Shown in pieces: positions 5,995-8,498 of a DNA stretch of 8,498 bases (position 1 is the first letter of the stretch; each line of letters starts with the position of its first letter). The position numbers and the translations under genes were made by a program. This stretch comes from an uncultured Bacilli bacterium (GTDB lineage: Bacteria > Bacillota_I > Bacilli_A > RF39 > UBA660), in the NCBI GenBank assembly GCA_905236935.1, contig CAJOQL010000008.1:1-8498 (forward strand). Reading direction: 5' to 3'. Under the pieces are notes generated by a model. It did not search any database and had not been told where the DNA came from. It saw nothing but the letters and a program-made list of their open reading frames with translations.

Positions 5995-6291
5995 GTCTTT
6001 TAATGCACTAATTATTTCCTCAATTTCATCTTTTGCTTTAAAACCAATAAATCTGTCTACTTGTTTTTTATTTTTATAAATTTCTACAGTTGGAATACTC
6101 ATAACTCCATGTTTTTGAGCAAGTTCATCATGATCATCTACATTTACTTTAATAATTTTAACATTCTTCATTTCTTCGAGTTCTGCCCCCATCATCTTAC
6201 AAGGCCCACACCACTCAGCAAAAAAATCTACAATTGTTACATCATCTGTTAAAACATCCTCTAACTCTTGCCCACTTAAATATTCAATCAT
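5992..6291 (-). CDS. trxA: Thioredoxin
   Basis: A 99-residue cytosolic thioredoxin, close to the normal 100-110. The active site WCGPC lies at 27-31 (redox Cys28 and Cys31), preceded by TIVDFFAEW with the buried Asp22. SIPTV (65-69) carries the cis-proline opposite the active site, and FIGFKAKDEI follows near the end. It reduces protein disulfides, normally using electrons from thioredoxin reductase, which is not in the window. It starts two bases after the cvpA stop, with AAGGA at a suitable distance inside the end of cvpA, so the two are translated from one message. No signal peptide is present. Confidence 0.92.
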   Translation of the reverse strand: MIEYLSGQELEDVLTDDVTIVDFFAEWCGPCKMMGAELEEMKNVKIIKVNVDDHDELAQKHGVMSIPTVEIYKNKKQVDRFIGFKAKDEIEEIISALKD

Positions 6292-6293
6292 AA

Positions 6294-7013
6294 CTAATTT
6301 CCTTCCTTTACTTTATACCTATTTACTACCTCATCAGCATCATTTATTTTAAGTTTACCGCTATTTAATAATTTTTCTGCTGATGAAGGAGTTATTATCT
6401 CATATTTTAATAAAATATTTAATCCATCTTTATTAGCTTCTTCTTTATCTACCTTATTTTCATTTTTAATAGCAACATCTACTATTTCTACCACTGATTT
6501 ATAAGTATCACTTACTACCATTGATAATATTGGTGTTTTTTCTAATAAAACATTTGAATACTTACTATTAATATAAAGTGATGAACTCATCAAGCTAAAA
6601 ATAAACACTATTAAAAATGATATTATTAATCCTTCAACAAAACCACATATTGCACCTAATATTTTACTAGGAAGTGTTAATACCAATGTAGCATGAACTA
6701 ATTTATTAAATAAACCACTTATTTTAACTACAATACCTAATATAAATCCCAAAACAGTTATTGTAACAATATAACTAATAGCCTCATATATTAAAATATT
6801 AATGATACTCATTCCTGCAAATTTACCACCTAATGAAAAAAATGGCAAATGTTCATATAAAAAACTAGATATTGGATTTTTTAAATAGAAAGATAAAATA
6901 ATAACAAGTAGTGTTCCTACAAAAGCTACTATAGTGGAAATAAAACCTTTTTTAAAACCAAGTAAAGCCCCCATTATTAATACAATAATTATTATATAAT
7001 CTAATAAATTCAT
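6294..7013 (-). CDS. cvpA: CvpA-family membrane protein
   Basis: A 239-residue membrane protein. The N-terminus NLLDYIIIIVLIMGALLGFKKGFI (2-25 in total) shows the CvpA hallmark N.LD....I....G...G..KGF. About four membrane segments follow (roughly 5-20, 25-43, 70-97, 118-143), the last starting at the typical LGAICGFVEGLI. Residues 150-239 form a charged soluble tail, making it longer than usual CvpA proteins (about 160-180). CvpA was named for colicin V production; its wider role, linked to envelope integrity, is poorly defined. GAGG lies a few bases before the ATG. It is the first gene of the minus-strand operon and diverges from rnhC. Confidence 0.85.
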   Translation of the reverse strand: MNLLDYIIIIVLIMGALLGFKKGFISTIVAFVGTLLVIILSFYLKNPISSFLYEHLPFFSLGGKFAGMSIINILIYEAISYIVTITVLGFILGIVVKISGLFNKLVHATLVLTLPSKILGAICGFVEGLIISFLIVFIFSLMSSSLYINSKYSNVLLEKTPILSMVVSDTYKSVVEIVDVAIKNENKVDKEEANKDGLNILLKYEIITPSSAEKLLNSGKLKINDADEVVNRYKVKEGN

Positions 7014-7127
7014 ATAACCTCACCAACTATTATAATTATATTATATAGTAAGAAAAAAAGAAAGATTTCATTTAATTTTTTATAATAAATAATATAAAAT
7101 ATGATATGATATCTCTAGGTGATTTAA
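7014..7127. promoter_or_regulatory. Divergent promoter region between cvpA and rnhC
   Basis: These 114 bases separate two divergent starts, so both genes should have promoters here. Candidate -10 boxes are TATGAT (7100-7105 or 7105-7110) or TATAAA (7093-7098) toward rnhC, and TATAAT copies within the 7031-7049 AT-rich run toward cvpA. No convincing -35 is seen on either side. CTAGGTGATTTAA before the rnhC ATG is a good ribosome binding site complementary to the 16S 3' end. No operator-like inverted repeat was noticed. Confidence 0.4.
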
Positions 7128-8069
7128 ATGACTATAGTATTTAAAGTAAGTGATAATATAAAACAAAAAATGATAGATTATTACTTTGATAAAAGAAGAG
7201 AAAAAACTCCGCCTTACGCTATATTTCAAGCAGATGAAGCAGATACAAATATAACTCTTTATGAATCAGGAAAAGTTATGTTTCAAGGATTATCTGCTGA
7301 TATTGATGCTAATATGTGGAAAGATTTAGAAAAATCTCTAAATAATAGAGACATCGATCAAGAATTAAAAGAAGAAGAATCTAAAAAGAAAGATAAAAAA
7401 GAAGAAGAAAAAGACTTAAGATTTATAGGAGTACCTACTATTGGATCAGATGAAGTTGGAACTGGAGATTACTTTGGGCCTATTGTCGTAACAGCATCTT
7501 ATGTATCAAAAGAAAATATGAACTTACTATATGAATTAGGTGTTAAAGACTCTAAAAAATTAACTGATGCTCAAATCCTTAAAATAGGGCCTACCCTAAT
7601 AAAAAATATTCCCCACTCTACTTATATTTTAGATAATAAAACGTACAATGATAAACCAACTAATATGAATAAAATAAAAGCTATTCTTCATAATAAAGTA
7701 CTATGTAATATGGTAAAAGAAGAATCAGATTATAAATATGTTGTAGTAGATCAATTCTGTTATCCTAGAAACTACTTTGGTTACATTTATGGAGAGCCAG
7801 AAAAATTTACTAAAATTACTTTCACAACTAAAGCAGAAGATAAATGTTTATCAGTAGCCGCTTCATCAATAATATGTAGATATATCTTCTTATTAGAAAT
7901 GAAAAAATTAGAAGATAAATACAATATTTTCTTAAAAAAAGGTGCTGGCTTAGAAGTAGATAAACAAGGAGCAATGTTAGTAAAAAAATATGGTAAAGAT
8001 ATTCTCTACCATATAGCAAAACTAAATTTTAAAAATACAGATAAAATTAATAATTTATTAAATAACTAA
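7128..8069 (+). CDS. rnhC: Ribonuclease HIII
   Basis: A complete protein of 313 residues, the usual RNase HIII length. Residues 1-75 form the TBP-like substrate-binding domain (VFKVSDN, APY-like PPYAIFQA, ITLYESGKVMFQG). A Lys/Glu-rich linker spans 78-96. The catalytic domain begins at IGSDEVGTGDYFGPIVV (105-121). The DEDE active site is read as Asp108, Glu109, Asp208 (VVVDQF) and Glu237 (TKAEDKCLSVAASSII). VKDSKKLTD (139-147) is also typical. It removes RNA from RNA-DNA hybrids and R-loops, using Mg or Mn. AGGTGAT lies just upstream of the ATG. It is a single-gene transcript ending in its own terminator and diverges from cvpA. Confidence 0.95.
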   Translation: MTIVFKVSDNIKQKMIDYYFDKRREKTPPYAIFQADEADTNITLYESGKVMFQGLSADIDANMWKDLEKSLNNRDIDQELKEEESKKKDKKEEEKDLRFIGVPTIGSDEVGTGDYFGPIVVTASYVSKENMNLLYELGVKDSKKLTDAQILKIGPTLIKNIPHSTYILDNKTYNDKPTNMNKIKAILHNKVLCNMVKEESDYKYVVVDQFCYPRNYFGYIYGEPEKFTKITFTTKAEDKCLSVAASSIICRYIFLLEMKKLEDKYNIFLKKGAGLEVDKQGAMLVKKYGKDILYHIAKLNFKNTDKINNLLNN

Positions 8070-8092
8070 GGACTTCATAGTTCTTTTTTTAA
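8068..8092 (+). terminator. Rho-independent terminator of rnhC
   Basis: AAGGACT (8068-8074) pairs with AGTTCTT (8079-8085) around the loop TCAT, with one G-U pair, followed by a T-run to 8090. The stem begins within the rnhC stop codon, and the loop holds the stop codon (TGA, 8075-8077) of the convergent gene. On the minus strand no T-run follows, so it acts only for rnhC. Confidence 0.8.
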
Positions 8093-8498
8093 TTTATCTA
8101 ATTCTTCTTCGGTTAATCCTGTAGTTTTTATGATAATATCTAAATCAACATTTTCAGCTAGAAGCTTTTTAGCAATTTGAATTGTTTTATCTCTTGCGCC
8201 TTCCATGTGATAAAACTCTTCATCTTGCTTTCTTAATTCTTCATCATTTAAGAATAAATTCATTTTTACTAAATCTTCTTTTGTAAGTTTTTCTATCTCT
8301 TTTACATTTAGACCAGTGATTTTTGTAATATCATTATAATTCATGCCTATACTTAAAAGTTTTTTAGCAATTTGAATTTTTTCTTCTTTAGCGCCTTCCA
8401 TGCGATAAAACTCTTCATCTTGTTTTCTTAATTCTTCATCACTTAAAAATAAGTCTATCTTTTCTATTCCCGCTACTCGCTTTGATTCTTCAATTATA
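8075..8498 (-). CDS. C-terminal part of an Rpn/PD-(D/E)XK transposase-like protein, with tandem repeat
   Basis: The frame stays open from the right window edge to the TGA at 8075, giving 141 residues of the C-terminus. The apparent ATG at 8401 is internal (preceding codons read DEELRKQDEEFYR), so the gene starts outside the window. The content is charged and helical: LFLSDEELRKQDEEFYRMEG, IQIAKKLLSIGMNYNDITKI, TGLNVKEIEKL. Such tails (LxDEELR...EEG..., IAKKLL..G.....I...TGLS.EEI..L) are familiar from Rpn-family recombination-promoting nucleases annotated as putative transposases. The catalytic PD-(D/E)XK domain is not visible, so the family call is inference. The helix-turn-helix-like tail occurs twice in tandem. 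It converges on rnhC with its stop inside the rnhC terminator loop. Confidence 0.65.
   Translation of the reverse strand, partial: IIEESKRVAGIEKIDLFLSDEELRKQDEEFYRMEGAKEEKIQIAKKLLSIGMNYNDITKITGLNVKEIEKLTKEDLVKMNLFLNDEELRKQDEEFYHMEGARDKTIQIAKKLLAENVDLDIIIKTTGLTEEELDKLKKEL
8078..8461 (-). repeat. Two-copy in-frame tandem repeat, period 195 bp (65 residues)
   Basis: Copy A (8267-8461) and copy B (8078-8266) have the same order of segments. GCGCCTTCCATG begins at 8391 and again at 8196, exactly 195 bases apart, followed by nearly identical DNA coding FYxMEGA and DEELRKQDEEF. Proteins from the two copies are about 60% identical by eye, with near-identity in the LFL.DEELRKQDEEFY and IQIAKKLL parts. 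The period is a multiple of three, so the frame is kept. Confidence 0.85.

Noticed and set aside
5980..6002. Possible terminator between trxA and the rnfC-like gene
   Set aside because: The 7-bp stem has only one G-C pair and a 9-base loop, so it is too weak to call; read-through is more likely.
6061..6252. Plus-strand open frame opposite thioredoxin
   Set aside because: Antisense shadow of trxA, Phe/Ile-rich random composition.
7828..8019. Minus-strand open frame inside rnhC
   Set aside because: Antisense shadow of the RNase HIII catalytic domain; Leu/Tyr-rich low-complexity translation.
8075..8401. A complete 108-residue gene starting at the ATG at 8401
   Set aside because: The frame remains open to the window edge and the upstream codons repeat the same protein unit, so that ATG is internal.

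Overview
The window is very AT-rich (single 60-base lines run from about 15% to 40% GC). It has a compact, operon-like layout with AGGAGG/AGGTGAT-type ribosome binding sites. RNase HIII with its TBP-like N-domain, a CvpA protein, YvcK and thioredoxin together point to a low-GC Firmicutes-type chromosome, probably an uncultured or gut Erysipelotrichia/Mollicutes-like lineage. All Trp codons checked are TGG, and the one TGA that ends a frame acts as a stop, so the standard bacterial code fits. The exact taxon cannot be read from the sequence.

Left part (1-2930, minus strand): the N-terminal 50 residues of an ASCH-domain protein run off the left edge. Then come a membrane-anchored alpha/beta hydrolase with its own terminator, a GNAT acetyltransferase, and yvcK. 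The last two look co-transcribed from a promoter just downstream of the preceding terminator. The usual yvcK neighbours rapZ and whiA are absent.

Middle (2931-3892, minus): two small, overlapping genes encode secretion-signal-less beta-sandwich proteins. They share an almost identical C-terminal block (LTDxxYANLPIxxG) but differ sharply in charge and GC content. This pair is the least explained part of the window.

Right-centre (3893-7013, minus): one tight operon of cvpA, trxA, an RnfC-like gene and an RnfD-like gene, closed by a strong terminator right at the rnfD stop. Only the C- and D-type subunits of an Rnf/Nqr electron-transport complex are present. Both appear to lack the standard flavin/NADH-binding motifs, so this looks like a reduced or repurposed Rnf derivative next to a thioredoxin.

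Right end: rnhC (RNase HIII) is divergent from cvpA, an arrangement I recall from Bacillus, and has its own terminator. It is followed convergently by the 3' part of a gene resembling the tail of Rpn/PD-(D/E)XK transposase-like nucleases. That tail contains a 195-bp in-frame tandem duplication and runs off the right edge. No tRNA, rRNA, CRISPR array or insertion sequence was seen, and no gene-free stretch exceeds 300 bases.
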